A stretch of DNA of 55,212 nt from Marinitenerispora sediminis (GCF_003336425.1 NZ_QEIO01000014.1:1-55212), one strand, 5' to 3'; numbered from the stretch's first letter, positions 10,446-19,104 are shown. The notes: generated from the sequence alone by a model not told the origin. A program made the numbers and translations.

Positions 10446-10464
10446 ATAGTAGGACTTCCTAGTA
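10446..10464 (-). promoter_or_regulatory. Leaderless icmA promoter overlapped by a palindromic operator
   Basis: On the minus strand TACTAT (10451 to 10446) lies 7 nt before the icmA ATG. It is embedded in an 18-bp inverted repeat, TAGTAGGA-CT-TCCTAGTA on the plus strand (10447-10464), with one mismatch. The neighbouring MarR protein is the obvious candidate to bind it. This is an inference from position and symmetry. Confidence 0.5.
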
Positions 10465-10558
10465 ATTCTCGGTAGGGCATCGCCGGGGAAAGCCGGAACA
10501 GCCGGATCACGCGGGACCCGCACGGCACCCCGGGGCCGGGCCGGCCCGCGGGGTCCGG

Positions 10559-11083
10559 TCAGCGGCGCGGCGCGGCGTCGTCGGGGAAGTCCCCGTACCC
10601 CACCCGCAGGCTCCGGAACCGCCGGTGGATCTCCCACAGCTCCTCGTCGGAGTAGCAGTCGAGTCCGAAGTCCATGGCCAGCAGGTCGGTCGTGGCCTCC
10701 TCCACGACCCGGCGGCCCGCGTCGGTGATCTCCGCGAGGGTGCCGCGGCCGTCGCTGGGGTTGGGGCGGCGGCGCACCAGGCCCTGGCGCTCCAGCCGGT
10801 CGATGGTGTTGGTGACGCTCGTCGGGTGCACCATGAGCCGTTCGCCGATCTTGCCCAGCGGCAGCGCGCCGGTGGAGCTGAACGTCAGGAGCACCAGCGC
10901 CTCGTAGCGCGCGAACGTCAGCTCGTGCGGTTTGAGGGTGGCGTCGAGCTGGCCGATGAGGATCTGCTGCGCCCGCATGATCGAGGTGACGGCGGCCATG
11001 GCCGGCGACGCGCCCCACCGTCGGGTCCAGTTCTCATGGGCGCGCTCGATCGGGTCGAACGGGAGGTTCAGCGGATTTCCCAC
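10559..11083 (-). CDS. MarR family transcriptional regulator
   Basis: This winged-helix regulator of about 174 residues has the MarR core: a dimerisation helix with MRAQQILIGQLDATLKPHELT, the recognition region LPLGKIGERLMVHPTSVTNTI and the wing RLERQGLVRRRPNPSDGRG. An upstream in-frame GTG at 11146 exists without a ribosome site. The GTG at 11083 is 7 nt after TACAGT, matching the leaderless pattern seen for other genes here, so I prefer it. It sits between meaB and the mutase gene and probably controls the acyl-CoA genes and perhaps itself; an acyl-CoA or fatty-acid ligand is a guess. Confidence 0.85.
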   Translation of the reverse strand: MGNPLNLPFDPIERAHENWTRRWGASPAMAAVTSIMRAQQILIGQLDATLKPHELTFARYEALVLLTFSSTGALPLGKIGERLMVHPTSVTNTIDRLERQGLVRRRPNPSDGRGTLAEITDAGRRVVEEATTDLLAMDFGLDCYSDEELWEIHRRFRSLRVGYGDFPDDAAPRR

Positions 11084-11090
11084 ACGCAAC

Positions 11091-11096
11091 ACTGTA
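11091..11096 (-). promoter_or_regulatory. -10 hexamer TACAGT of the marR gene
   Basis: TACAGT on the minus strand ends 7 nt before the GTG at 11083, consistent with a leaderless transcript and deciding the start chosen for the gene. Confidence 0.4.
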
Positions 11097-11212
11097 GCGA
11101 TCGCGTACGGCGCGCGGGGTGGCCGACCGGCGTCCTGCCCGCTCACGGCCCGTGCGGCGGGGTGCGCGCCGGTCGGCCGGTCCCGGTCCGGGCGGCGCCG
11201 GGGAGCTCGCGC

Positions 11213-12163
11213 TCAGGCGCCGGCGAGCTCGGCCAGCAGCGTGTCGGCGGCGCCGTAGGGGTCCAGCCTCCCGGCGGCGACCTCGGTGGCGAGCCGGTCG
11301 AGGTCGGCGCGGCCGGACAGCCCGCCGAAACGCTCCCGCAGGGTGTGCAGGACGATGGCCTCGACCTCCTCCCGGGCGCGCGCGTGCCGGCGGCGCCGCC
11401 ACTCGCCCGACCCGCGCAGGTGCCGCTCGTGCGCGTCCAGCCGCTCGACGAGCTCGCCGATCCCCTCCCCGCTGACCGCCACAGTGCTGACGACGGGCGG
11501 CCGCCACCCCTGCGGTTCCCGGGGTGTCTGCGCGACCGTCTGGCGCAACTCGCGCACGGCCACCCGCGCGCCGTCGCGGTCGGCCTTGTTCACCACGAAG
11601 ACGTCGGCGATCTCCAGTACGCCGGCCTTCGCGGCCTGCACGCTGTCGCCCATGCCCGGCGCGACCAGGACGAGGGTGCTGTCAGCGTGCGCCGCGATGT
11701 CGACCTCGGCCTGGCCGACCCCGACGGTCTCCACCAGGATGGCGTCGAACCCGGCCGCGTCCAGCACCCGCAGCGCGTGCGGCGTGGCCCAGGACAGCCC
11801 CCCGAGGTGGCCGCGGCTGGCCATGGAGCGGATGAAGACGCCGGTGTCGGAGGCGTGCCGCTGCATGCGCACCCGGTCGCCGAGCAGCGCGCCGCCGGTG
11901 AACGGCGAGGACGGGTCGACCGCCAGCACGGCCACCCGCGCGTCCCGCTCGCGCAGCGCCGCGACGAGCGCGTCCGTGCACGTCGACTTGCCCACGCCTG
12001 GGGCGCCGGTGAGGCCGACCACCCGCGCCCGCCCGGTGTGCGGCGCCAGCGCCGCCATGACGGCGCGCAACTGCGGCGCGGCGTCCTCGACCAGCGAGAT
12101 GGCCCGGGCGACCGCGCGGGGTTCCCCGCGCACCACCCGGGCGACGAGATCGGAGACGTCCAT
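11213..12163 (-). CDS. meaB: MeaB, methylmalonyl-CoA mutase-associated G3E GTPase
   Basis: MeaB-type GTPases gate cofactor loading and protect B12-dependent acyl-CoA mutases. The 316-residue protein has the P-loop GLTGAPGVGKST (about 50-61), the Mg/switch segment AVLAVDPSSPFTGGALLGDRVRM, the VETVGVGQAEVD motif and the base-recognition NKAD. The C-terminal helices and final segment match the family's dimerisation arm, and length is typical. AAGGAG precedes the ATG at 12163. Lying next to the mutase gene, it most likely serves that enzyme, though it may also serve a methylmalonyl-CoA mutase elsewhere. Confidence 0.95.
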   Translation of the reverse strand: MDVSDLVARVVRGEPRAVARAISLVEDAAPQLRAVMAALAPHTGRARVVGLTGAPGVGKSTCTDALVAALRERDARVAVLAVDPSSPFTGGALLGDRVRMQRHASDTGVFIRSMASRGHLGGLSWATPHALRVLDAAGFDAILVETVGVGQAEVDIAAHADSTLVLVAPGMGDSVQAAKAGVLEIADVFVVNKADRDGARVAVRELRQTVAQTPREPQGWRPPVVSTVAVSGEGIGELVERLDAHERHLRGSGEWRRRRHARAREEVEAIVLHTLRERFGGLSGRADLDRLATEVAAGRLDPYGAADTLLAELAGA

Positions 12164-12210
12164 GCAGCTCCTTCACACCCGGCGCGGCGCCGGCGGGAGG
12201 TGGAGGTGAG

Positions 12211-12306
12211 GAGGAAGCACCGCCCCTGGAGAGGCAGCATCCCGCGAGGAGGAAGCACCGCCCCGCGAGGAGGCAGCACCGCCCCTGGGGAGGCAGCATC
12301 CCGCGG
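12211..12306. repeat. Tandem ~20-bp repeat array between meaB and thiolase
   Basis: Five units of 18-21 bp begin GAGGAAGC or GAGGCAGC. Units one, three and four continue with ACCGCCCC; units two and five with ATCCCGCG. The composite at 12211-12246 recurs at 12270-12305 with two mismatches in 36 bp. A degenerate sixth unit may follow to about 12330. The array fills most of the gap between the thiolase stop and the meaB start. Confidence 0.8.
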
Positions 12307-12401
12307 TGGGCGGGAAGCGCCACCCGCGGGGGTCCGTGCCCGTGGCGCGGCCGGAGGGCGGCCCCGCCGGCGGGGCCGCCGAGCGCCCCGCCGGCCGCGG
12401 G

Positions 12402-13589
12402 TCAGCTCGCCGGCACGCGCAGCAGCAGCGCGTCCCCCTGGCCGCCACCGCCGCAGAGGGCCGCCGCGCCGAGCCCGCCGCCGCGCCGGCGCAGCTCGTG
12501 GACGAGGTGCAGCGCGAGGCGGGCGCCGGAGGCACCGATGGGGTGGCCCAGCGCGATGGCGCCGCCGTTGACGTTGACGATGTCCTCGGACACGCCGAGG
12601 TCGCGGACGGACTGCACGGCGACGCTGGCGAACGCCTCGTTGATCTCGATGAGGTCCAGGTCGCCGACCCGCGCGCCGGCCTTGCCGAGCGCGTGGTTGA
12701 TCGCGTTGGAGGGCTGCGACTGCAGCGAGTTGTCGGGCCCCGCGACGTTGCCGTGCGCGCCGATCTCGGCGAGCACCGGGCACCCCAGCTCCTCGGCGCG
12801 GCGCCGGCTCATCACGACGACGGCGCACGCGCCGTCGGAGATCTGCGAGGAGGAGCCGGCGGTGATGGTGCCGTCCTCGGCGAAGGCCGGGCGCAGCCGC
12901 CCCAGGGTCTCGACCGTGGTGTCGGCGCGCACGCCCTCGTCCTCGGTGAACAGCCGCGGCTCGCCCCGCCGCTGCGGGATGGAGACCGGGACGATCTCGG
13001 CGTCGAACCGCCCGTCCTTGACGGCCGCGGCGGCGCGCTGGTGGGAGCGCGCGGCGAACGCGTCCTGCTCCTCGCGCGTGATGCCCAGACGTGCGTTGTG
13101 CCGCTCGGTCGAGGCACCCATGGACTCCGCGTCGAAGGCGTCGGTGAGTCCGTCGTGGGCGGTCGCGTCCAGCACCTCGATGGACCCGTACTTGTAGCCG
13201 TGCCGCGACTTGGGCAGCAGGTGCGGCGCGTTGGTCATGGACTCCATGCCTCCGGCGACCACGACGTCGAACTCGCCGGCGGCGATCAGCTGGTCGGCCA
13301 GCGCGATGGCGTCGAGCCCCGACAGGCACACCTTGTTGATCGTCAGCGACGGCACGTTCATGGGGACGCCGGCGCGGACGGCCGCCTGCCGCGAGGGGAT
13401 CTGGCCCTGGCCGGCCTGGAGCACCTGGCCGAGGACCACGTAGTCGACCTGGTCCCCGGTGATGCCCGCGCGCTCCAGGGCCGCGCGGACGGCGATGGCG
13501 CCAAGGTCGACCGCCGAGAAGCCGGCCAGCGCTCCGAGCAGGCGTCCGATCGGGGTCCGGGCTCCACTGACGATGACGGAACCGGGCAT
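12402..13589 (-). CDS. Acetyl-CoA C-acetyltransferase (thiolase)
   Basis: The 395-residue thiolase condenses or cleaves acetoacetyl-CoA and longer 3-ketoacyl-CoAs. The acyl-accepting cysteine is in TINKVCLSG (Cys88), the [10 protein letters not shown] motif supplies the catalytic His, and the second active-site Cys is in [11 protein letters not shown] (about Cys379). The ATG at 13589 has GGGAGG 6 nt upstream. The open frame continues to 13637, but that part is not conserved. It is divergent from the epimerase gene and upstream of meaB on the same strand. Biosynthetic versus degradative direction cannot be read from sequence. Confidence 0.95.
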   Translation of the reverse strand: MPGSVIVSGARTPIGRLLGALAGFSAVDLGAIAVRAALERAGITGDQVDYVVLGQVLQAGQGQIPSRQAAVRAGVPMNVPSLTINKVCLSGLDAIALADQLIAAGEFDVVVAGGMESMTNAPHLLPKSRHGYKYGSIEVLDATAHDGLTDAFDAESMGASTERHNARLGITREEQDAFAARSHQRAAAAVKDGRFDAEIVPVSIPQRRGEPRLFTEDEGVRADTTVETLGRLRPAFAEDGTITAGSSSQISDGACAVVVMSRRRAEELGCPVLAEIGAHGNVAGPDNSLQSQPSNAINHALGKAGARVGDLDLIEINEAFASVAVQSVRDLGVSEDIVNVNGGAIALGHPIGASGARLALHLVHELRRRGGGLGAAALCGGGGQGDALLLRVPAS

Positions 13590-13675
13590 TGCCAGCCTCC
13601 CATTGTGATTCAGCGCACCTGGTCTGCCACCATACATACACGCCCGCCGCCCGCTCCGACCGGAGGTCGCACACC

Positions 13676-14128
13676 GTGTTCACCCGCATCGACCACGTGG
13701 GAATCGCCTGCCACGACCTCGACGCGACGGCAGAGTTCTACCGCCGCGTCCTCGGCTTCGAGGTGACCCACGAGGAGGTCAACGAGGAGCAGGGCGTCCG
13801 CGAGGCGATGCTGCGCACGAACGGCACCGACGACGGCGCGGCGAGCTACATCCAGCTGCTGGAACCCATCCGCGCGGACTCCCCGGTGGCGCGGTTCCTG
13901 GCGCGGCACGGCGAGGGAGTGCACCACGTCGCGTTCGGCACCGGCGACGTCGCCGGCGCGGCGGACGCGATCGGCGGGCGGGGGGTGCGCGTGCTCGGCG
14001 GGCCGCGGCCCGGCAGCATGGGGTCGCGCATCACGTTTCTGCACCCGAAGGATTGCGGCGGAGTCCTGACCGAACTGGTGCAGTCGGCGCAACAGGACGC
14101 GCGGACGGAATCCGAGCCGGACGAATAA
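13676..14128 (+). CDS. mce: Methylmalonyl-CoA epimerase
   Basis: The enzyme interconverts (2S)- and (2R)-methylmalonyl-CoA, feeding propionyl-CoA into the TCA cycle or supplying polyketide units. The 150-residue protein is a glyoxalase/VOC fold with paired modules. Metal ligands are visible in RIDHVGIA (His), SYIQLLEP (family Gln/Glu region), GEGVHHVAF (His) and GGVLTELVQ (Glu). The GTG start at 13676 has GGAGG 9 nt upstream. It is divergent from thiolase, with an 86-bp shared promoter region. Family length and motif order are standard, so the call is firm. Confidence 0.93.
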   Translation: MFTRIDHVGIACHDLDATAEFYRRVLGFEVTHEEVNEEQGVREAMLRTNGTDDGAASYIQLLEPIRADSPVARFLARHGEGVHHVAFGTGDVAGAADAIGGRGVRVLGGPRPGSMGSRITFLHPKDCGGVLTELVQSAQQDARTESEPDE

Positions 14129-14553
14129 GCAGGTCAATAAGCCCACCATCTGGTGGTAACGCGTTGGTCACCGTTGCGGTCCGACTACGTCCGGACATGA
14201 GGGAGTCGACCGAAATTCCGCCTTCGGCCCCCGGAAACCCTTCCGCGTGCGCGCGGACTTGGTAAAGTCTGCTATCCACCAAGGTCTCTCTTGGACGCAG
14301 CTCCTGTCCCACTGGTTCAGGCCCGCGATTCGGGTTAGCCGTGCACGACGTCCGCTCCTGAGCGTCACGAACTCCATATCAATGGGGTGAACTTGACCAC
14401 GCTATTGGTAGTGCCGGAGTACGCTCCCGTAGCAGTGACTACCGGATTGAGGCGTGTGAAGTGGCCTCGGCCGGACGCCGTGACGCTCGTGCCCGACTCG
14501 AACCCAACTTCCGTAATGTAGCCGTCCCGTCACCACGTTCAGGATTCCGCCAC
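14129..14553. other. 425-bp intergenic region upstream of the coiled-coil gene
   Basis: No gene is seen. A short palindrome CCACCA-TC-TGGTGG lies at about 14146-14159, just after the epimerase stop. The segment at 14240-14420 is less GC-rich than its surroundings and includes a TTGACC at about 14391; it probably holds the promoter and 5' leader of the coiled-coil gene, but I cannot fix a -10 box. Confidence 0.4.
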
Positions 14554-15855
14554 ATGTCGTCCGATATTGACGCCCAGCTCAGCAACTTCTTCGAGGAAAG
14601 CCCTCAACCCCGCGAGTTCGATGTGGTGCTGCGCGGCTTCGACCGGCACCAGGTCGACAACTACATCGGTCAGCTCGACGCCGACCTGCGCTCCGCCAAG
14701 GAGGAGGCGCAGAAGGCCCGCAACGAACTCGCCGACGCCAAGCGCCAGCTGCAGGAGCAGGAGCGCCCCACCTACTCGGGGCTTGGCGCCCGCATCGAGC
14801 AGCTGCTGCGGCTCGCCGAGGAGCAGGCCACCGAACTGGTGCAGGCAGCGCGTGCCGAGGCCAACGACATCAAGGCCGCCGCCAAGATCGAGGCCGCCGA
14901 GATGCGCGCCGCCGCTGAGAACGAGGCGACGGACCTGCGCACGACGGCGCAGCGCGACGCCGACGAGATGCGCTCCTCTGCGGAGAGCGAGGCCGAGGAG
15001 ATCCGGACCACGGCCCGGCGCGAGGCCGACGACCTCACCTCGACCACCGAGCGCGAGGTGCAGAAGAAGCGCTCCGCGGTCGACCACGAGATCGCGGAGA
15101 AGCGCGCCACCTTCGAGGGCGAGATCGCGAAGCTGCGCACGACCACCGAGCGCGAGTGCGCCCAGGCGCGCGCGTCGGCGAAGCGGGAGCGCGACGAGAC
15201 GATCCAGGCGGCCAAGCGCCAGGCCGACGAGATGCGGGCCCAGGCGCAGCGCACCCTCGAGGAGAGCGAGGCCAAGCGCGCCCAGGACGAGGCCGAGTTC
15301 GAGATCCAGCTCGCGAACCGCCGCGAGGAGGCCGAGCGCCAGGACGCCGAGCGGCTCGCCGCCGCCCAGGCGGCCACGCAGAAGCTGGTCGCCGAGGCCG
15401 AGGAGCGCGCCGCCAGCGCCGAGCAGCGGGCCACCAAGGCCAGCGCGCAGGCGGAGCAGACCCGCCGCGACGCCGAGCAGCACGCCAAGCAGCTCGTCGC
15501 GAACGCCAAGAAGAACGCCGAGCAGGTGACCACCGAGGCCAAGTCCAAGGCCGAGCACCTGGTCAGCGACGCGAAGTCCGAGGCCGACCGCATCATGACG
15601 GCCGCGCAGCAGAAGGTCGACGAGCTCACCCGCCAGCGGGACAGCATCCAGTCGCACCTGCAGCAGCTGCGCCAGCTGCTGGGCGGCGGCGCCGGGGCGA
15701 GCTTCTCGGCCCCGCCGGCCCCCGCGCCGGCGGTCGCGTCGGGCGGCGAGGAGCCGGCCGCCATCGAGGCGACGTCCGGGGCGGGCAGCGCCCCGAAGCG
15801 CCCAGTCGCCGCGAAGAGCGGCAAGGGCGACGACGAGGACTGGTGGCAGGAGTAG
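14554..15855 (+). CDS. DivIVA-domain hendecad coiled-coil protein (FilP/Scy-like)
   Basis: The 433-residue protein has a DivIVA-like N-terminus (FDVVLRGFDRHQVDNYIGQLDADL, about 22-45) and then an almost uninterrupted coiled coil. Residues 101-232 are twelve consecutive 11-residue units, for example IEAAEMRAAAE, NEATDLRTTAQ and RDADEMRSSAE. A second hendecad run covers about 309-363. The C-terminus is Ala/Pro/Gly-rich and ends DDEDWWQE. Hendecad-based rods are known in the Streptomyces polarity proteins FilP and Scy, encoded at the equivalent position, so a role in a polar cytoskeletal scaffold is likely. The ATG at 14554 follows AGGA by 9 nt; an upstream in-frame ATG near 14461 adds 31 unlikely residues. 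Confidence 0.88.
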   Translation: MSSDIDAQLSNFFEESPQPREFDVVLRGFDRHQVDNYIGQLDADLRSAKEEAQKARNELADAKRQLQEQERPTYSGLGARIEQLLRLAEEQATELVQAARAEANDIKAAAKIEAAEMRAAAENEATDLRTTAQRDADEMRSSAESEAEEIRTTARREADDLTSTTEREVQKKRSAVDHEIAEKRATFEGEIAKLRTTTERECAQARASAKRERDETIQAAKRQADEMRAQAQRTLEESEAKRAQDEAEFEIQLANRREEAERQDAERLAAAQAATQKLVAEAEERAASAEQRATKASAQAEQTRRDAEQHAKQLVANAKKNAEQVTTEAKSKAEHLVSDAKSEADRIMTAAQQKVDELTRQRDSIQSHLQQLRQLLGGGAGASFSAPPAPAPAVASGGEEPAAIEATSGAGSAPKRPVAAKSGKGDDEDWWQE

Positions 15856-15900
15856 CGTCCGGCAGGTCCACCGCGCGGCGGACGTGACCGCACACGGAGA

Positions 15901-15932
15901 CGGGGGCCCGGTCCTGGTGGACCGGGCCCCCG
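15901..15932. terminator. Bidirectional hairpin between coiled-coil gene and symporter
   Basis: A perfect 14-bp stem (CGGGGGCCCGGTCC and its complement, 15901-15914 and 15919-15932) with a TGGT loop lies between the two convergent genes and can serve both. Confidence 0.75.
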
Positions 15933-15972
15933 CCGCTGTCGGCGCCCGGGCGGTGCCCGCGGCGGCCCCGGA

Positions 15973-17664
15973 CTAGTGGGCGCCGGCGCCGGTCAGCGCG
16001 CGGACCTCCAGCTCGGCGTGCTTGTCGGGGTCGCGCTCCTTCGACAGCAGCGTGCCGACCACGGCGCACAGGAAGCCGACCGGGATGGACACCAGGCCGG
16101 GGTTCTCCAGCGGGAACCAGGCGAAGTCGACGCCCGCCGGGAAGAGCGACAGGCTGTTGCCCGTCTCGGGGTCGACCTTGCCGGAGACCACCGGCGAGAA
16201 GAACACCAGCCCGACCGCGGAGACGAGCCCGCCGTAGATGCCGGCGACCGCGCCCGCGGTGTTGAACCTCTTCCAGAACAGCGAGAGCAGCAGGGCGGGC
16301 AGGTTGGCCGAGGCGGCGACCGCGAAGGCCAGCGCCACGAGGAACGCCACGTTCAGGCCCTGCGCGAAGACCGCGAGGACGATGGAGACCGCCCCGATCC
16401 CCAGCGCGGAGAGCCGTGCGACCCGGACCTCCTCCTTGTCGGTGGCCTTGCCGCGCCGCACGACCTGGGCGTAGAAGTCGTGCGCGATGGACGACGACGA
16501 GGCCAGGGTGAGTCCGGCGACGACCGCGAGGATCGTGGCGAAGGCGACCGACGCGATAAGCGCCAGCATCACCGCGCCGAGGGCGTCGCCGCCCAGGCTC
16601 TGCCCGACCTCCTCGGCGAGCTGCGGTGCCGCGGCGTTGCCGGCCGCGTCCTGCGCGAGGATCGCCTCCCGGCCCACGAGCGCCGCGGCGCCGAAGCCGA
16701 GGACCAGGGTCAGCAGGTAGAACGTGCCGATGAGGCCGATCGCCCAGTTGACCGAGGTCCGTGCCGCCCGAGAGTTGGGCACAGTGTAGAAGCGGATGAG
16801 GATGTGCGGCAGGCCGGCCGTGCCGAGCACCAGGGCGATGCCCAGGCTGATGAGGTCGAGTTTGCTCCACAGGGTGGCGAGCGGGTCGCCGGCGACCTCG
16901 ACCCCGTAGCGCAGGCCGGGCTCCAGGAACCGGGTGCCCTCCTGCCCGCTGGCCCGGGCCGCGTCCTCCAGCAGCGCGCCGAAGTTGAAGCCGTAGGCGG
17001 CGAGCACCAGGACGGACAGCAGTCCCGCACCGGTCATCAGCAGGACGGCCTTGACGATCTGCACCCAGGTGGTGCCCTTCATCCCGCCGAAGGTGACGTA
17101 GACGATCATGAGGATGCCGACGAGCACGATCGTGACGATCTTCGCCTGGTCGGCGGTCAGGCCGAGGAAGGTCTCCCCGTCCTGGATACCGAGCAGCAGC
17201 GCGATGAGCGCCCCCGCCCCGACCATCTGGGCCAGCAGGTAGAAGATCGAGACGGTGATGGTGGAGAACGCCGCGGCCGTGCGCACCGGCCGCTGGCGCA
17301 TCCGGTAGGAGACCACGTCGGCCATGGTGAACCGGCCGGAGTTGCGCAGCAGCTCGGCGACGAGCAGCAGGGCGACCAGCCACGCCACCAGGAAGCCGAT
17401 GGAGTAGAGGAAGCCGTCGTAGCCGAACAGCGCGATCATCCCGGCGATGCCGAGGAACGACGCGGCGGACATGTAGTCGCCGCCGATGGCGAGGCCGTTC
17501 TGCACGCCGGAGAAGCCCCGGCCGCCGGCGTAGAAGTCGGTGGCCGTCTTGGTCCGCCGGCTGGCCCAGATGGTGATGCCCAGCGTCGCGGCGACGAGCA
17601 CCAGGAACAGGGTCATGGTGAGGGCGCGGCTGCCCGCGCCCGCGGCTTCGGCTGCGAGGATCAC
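15973..17664 (-). CDS. Sodium:solute (cation/acetate) symporter, ActP-like
   Basis: The 563-residue membrane protein belongs to the SSS family and most resembles ActP/MctC-type acetate or monocarboxylate symporters. About 13-14 hydrophobic helices are visible. The N-terminal TDFYAGGRGFSGVQNGLAIGGDYMSAASFLG is characteristic of ActP, as is the middle segment around LPHILIRFYTVP. The GTG start at 17664 has AAGGGAG 7 nt upstream and overlaps the stop of the DUF485 gene by 4 bp (GTGA), indicating translational coupling. Substrate (acetate, propionate or pyruvate) is inferred from the family and from the acyl-CoA neighbours. Confidence 0.9.
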   Translation of the reverse strand: MILAAEAAGAGSRALTMTLFLVLVAATLGITIWASRRTKTATDFYAGGRGFSGVQNGLAIGGDYMSAASFLGIAGMIALFGYDGFLYSIGFLVAWLVALLLVAELLRNSGRFTMADVVSYRMRQRPVRTAAAFSTITVSIFYLLAQMVGAGALIALLLGIQDGETFLGLTADQAKIVTIVLVGILMIVYVTFGGMKGTTWVQIVKAVLLMTGAGLLSVLVLAAYGFNFGALLEDAARASGQEGTRFLEPGLRYGVEVAGDPLATLWSKLDLISLGIALVLGTAGLPHILIRFYTVPNSRAARTSVNWAIGLIGTFYLLTLVLGFGAAALVGREAILAQDAAGNAAAPQLAEEVGQSLGGDALGAVMLALIASVAFATILAVVAGLTLASSSSIAHDFYAQVVRRGKATDKEEVRVARLSALGIGAVSIVLAVFAQGLNVAFLVALAFAVAASANLPALLLSLFWKRFNTAGAVAGIYGGLVSAVGLVFFSPVVSGKVDPETGNSLSLFPAGVDFAWFPLENPGLVSIPVGFLCAVVGTLLSKERDPDKHAELEVRALTGAGAH

Positions 17665-18092
17665 GCGCCGGCTCCCTTCTCGTCGCCGGCGCCGGTCCGG
17701 TCGGCGGCCGGCGCGGCGGCCGGCGCGGCGGCGGAACCGGCGTCGAGCTCGTCGTGGATCTGCTCCGCGAGCGGGTCCAGCCGCCGCCCGGCGTAGCGCG
17801 CGTACAGGATCGCGATGCCGAACGTGGTCACGAACTGGAGGAGGCCGAAGAGCAGGGCCACGTTGACGTGGCCGAACAGCACGATCGACATCACGTCGCG
17901 GGCGTAGGCCGACATCAGGACGTAGAGCAGGTACCACGCGAGGAACGCGGCGCTCATGGGGAAGACGAAGACCCGGAGGCGTCTCCTGAGCTCGACGAAT
18001 CTCGGGTCGCTGTGCATCGCCACGGACCGGCGGGCGAAGTCGGCCTCGGGCGACCCGCCGTGTTCGGGCGATCCTCGGGAGGCGGTGGTCAT
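17661..18092 (-). CDS. DUF485 membrane protein coupled to the symporter
   Basis: The 143-residue protein has the DUF485 core: a basic RRRLRVFVFPMSAAFLAWYLLYVLMSAYA with a first membrane helix, then a second helix (VNVALLFGLLQFVTTFGIAILYARYA). The tail is Ala/Pro-rich and acidic. DUF485 proteins (YjcH in Escherichia coli) are regularly encoded directly upstream of ActP, as here, with a 4-bp overlap. The product probably supports assembly or activity of the symporter. GAGAGGGG precedes the ATG. Confidence 0.88.
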   Translation of the reverse strand: MTTASRGSPEHGGSPEADFARRSVAMHSDPRFVELRRRLRVFVFPMSAAFLAWYLLYVLMSAYARDVMSIVLFGHVNVALLFGLLQFVTTFGIAILYARYAGRRLDPLAEQIHDELDAGSAAAPAAAPAADRTGAGDEKGAGA

Positions 18093-18163
18093 GGGAGCCC
18101 CTCTCTCGCGGTTTACCGACGACCCGCCCTAGCCGCTATGGCGGGCATCACAGAAGAGTAGGG

Positions 18164-18179
18164 GTGTGCAAGCTCACAC
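18164..18179 (-). promoter_or_regulatory. Palindromic site upstream of the DUF485-symporter operon
   Basis: GTGTG-N6-CACAC lies about 72 bp upstream of the DUF485 start. A TACTCT -10-like hexamer follows on the minus strand, so the palindrome would sit between -35 and -10. The half-site spacing is two bases shorter than a CRP/GlxR site, so the binder is unknown. Confidence 0.3.
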
Positions 18180-18372
18180 GTCACGGCGATTGCGTCACGA
18201 ATGCGTCACTCATGGCGCTGCGACACTATCTCTGCGTAGTTTCTACCTTTATGTGAACTTTATCGACCAAGGTCGCGTCCGCGGCGCCCCCAACGGGGGC
18301 AGCGGGAAACGCGCGAGTGGCGGCCGGAACGCGCGGCGGGGCCGGGCGGCCGCCAGGCCCGCTGGACCGCCC

Positions 18373-19104
18373 TCACAGCACGTCCTTCTCGTAGGGGCCG
18401 TCCCACTCGGTCGGCAGCGGGTGGGCGTCCGGCGCCACCCGCCGGGCCACCTCGTCCAGCACGACGCGGACGTAGGGCTCGCCCACCCACAGGTGCTTGG
18501 CACCGTCGACCCCGATCACCTCCGCCTGCGGCACCCGGGCGAACCGCTCACGGGCCTCGGCGGGGCGCAGGTAGTCGTCGAACTCCGGCACCAGCGCGAC
18601 GAGGGGCTTGCCCGAGCCCGCCCACACGTCGAGGTCGGCGTCGGTGGCGCGGTGCAGCGGCGGCGACAGCAGGATCGCGCCCTCCACCTCGGGATCGCAG
18701 CCCCATTTCAGGGCCAGTTCGGTGCCGAAGGACCATCCCAGCAGCCAGGGGCGGGGCAGCCCCTCGAACTCGGCGAACTCGATGGCGGCGGCCACATCGT
18801 GCCGCTCGGACTCGCCCTCCCCGAACGCCCCCTCGCTCGTCCCGTGCCGCGAGGTGGTACCGCGGGTGTTGAACCGCAGCACCGCCACGCCGGCGAGCGC
18901 GGGCAGCCGGAACGAGGCCTTGCGGAGCACGTGGCTGTCCATCATGCCCTCGGCGGTGGGCAGCGGGTGCAGGCAGACCAGGGTCGCCACGGGCTCGGTT
19001 CCCGGCGGCAGGGCGAGTTCACCGACGAGCCGGAGTCCGTCGGCGGTGTGCAGGGTGACGGGCCGGCGCTCGGCCGGGAGCACCGTACTGGCGCGGATGT
19101 CCAT
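18373..19104 (-). CDS. Alpha/beta hydrolase
   Basis: The 243-residue protein has an alpha/beta-hydrolase fold. Visible elements are the first strand and oxyanion region VATLVCLHPLPTAEGMMDSHVL, the FNTRGTTSRHG loop, the nucleophile elbow GWSFG (Ser), an acidic residue in PEFDDYLRP and the C-terminal His in GAKHLWVG. It resembles the short dienelactone-hydrolase-like group seen in actinobacteria. GAGGAG lies just before the ATG at 19104; the open frame upstream reads through the neighbouring small gene and is not used. The substrate is unknown. Confidence 0.85.
   Translation of the reverse strand: MDIRASTVLPAERRPVTLHTADGLRLVGELALPPGTEPVATLVCLHPLPTAEGMMDSHVLRKASFRLPALAGVAVLRFNTRGTTSRHGTSEGAFGEGESERHDVAAAIEFAEFEGLPRPWLLGWSFGTELALKWGCDPEVEGAILLSPPLHRATDADLDVWAGSGKPLVALVPEFDDYLRPAEARERFARVPQAEVIGVDGAKHLWVGEPYVRVVLDEVARRVAPDAHPLPTEWDGPYEKDVL

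Noticed and set aside
12211-12306. CRISPR array
   Set aside because: Units are adjacent without unique spacers, vary in length, and no cas genes are present.
18164-18179. CRP/GlxR site upstream of the symporter operon
   Set aside because: The half-sites are separated by two bases fewer than a true TGTGA-N6-TCACA site, so it was kept only as an unassigned palindrome.
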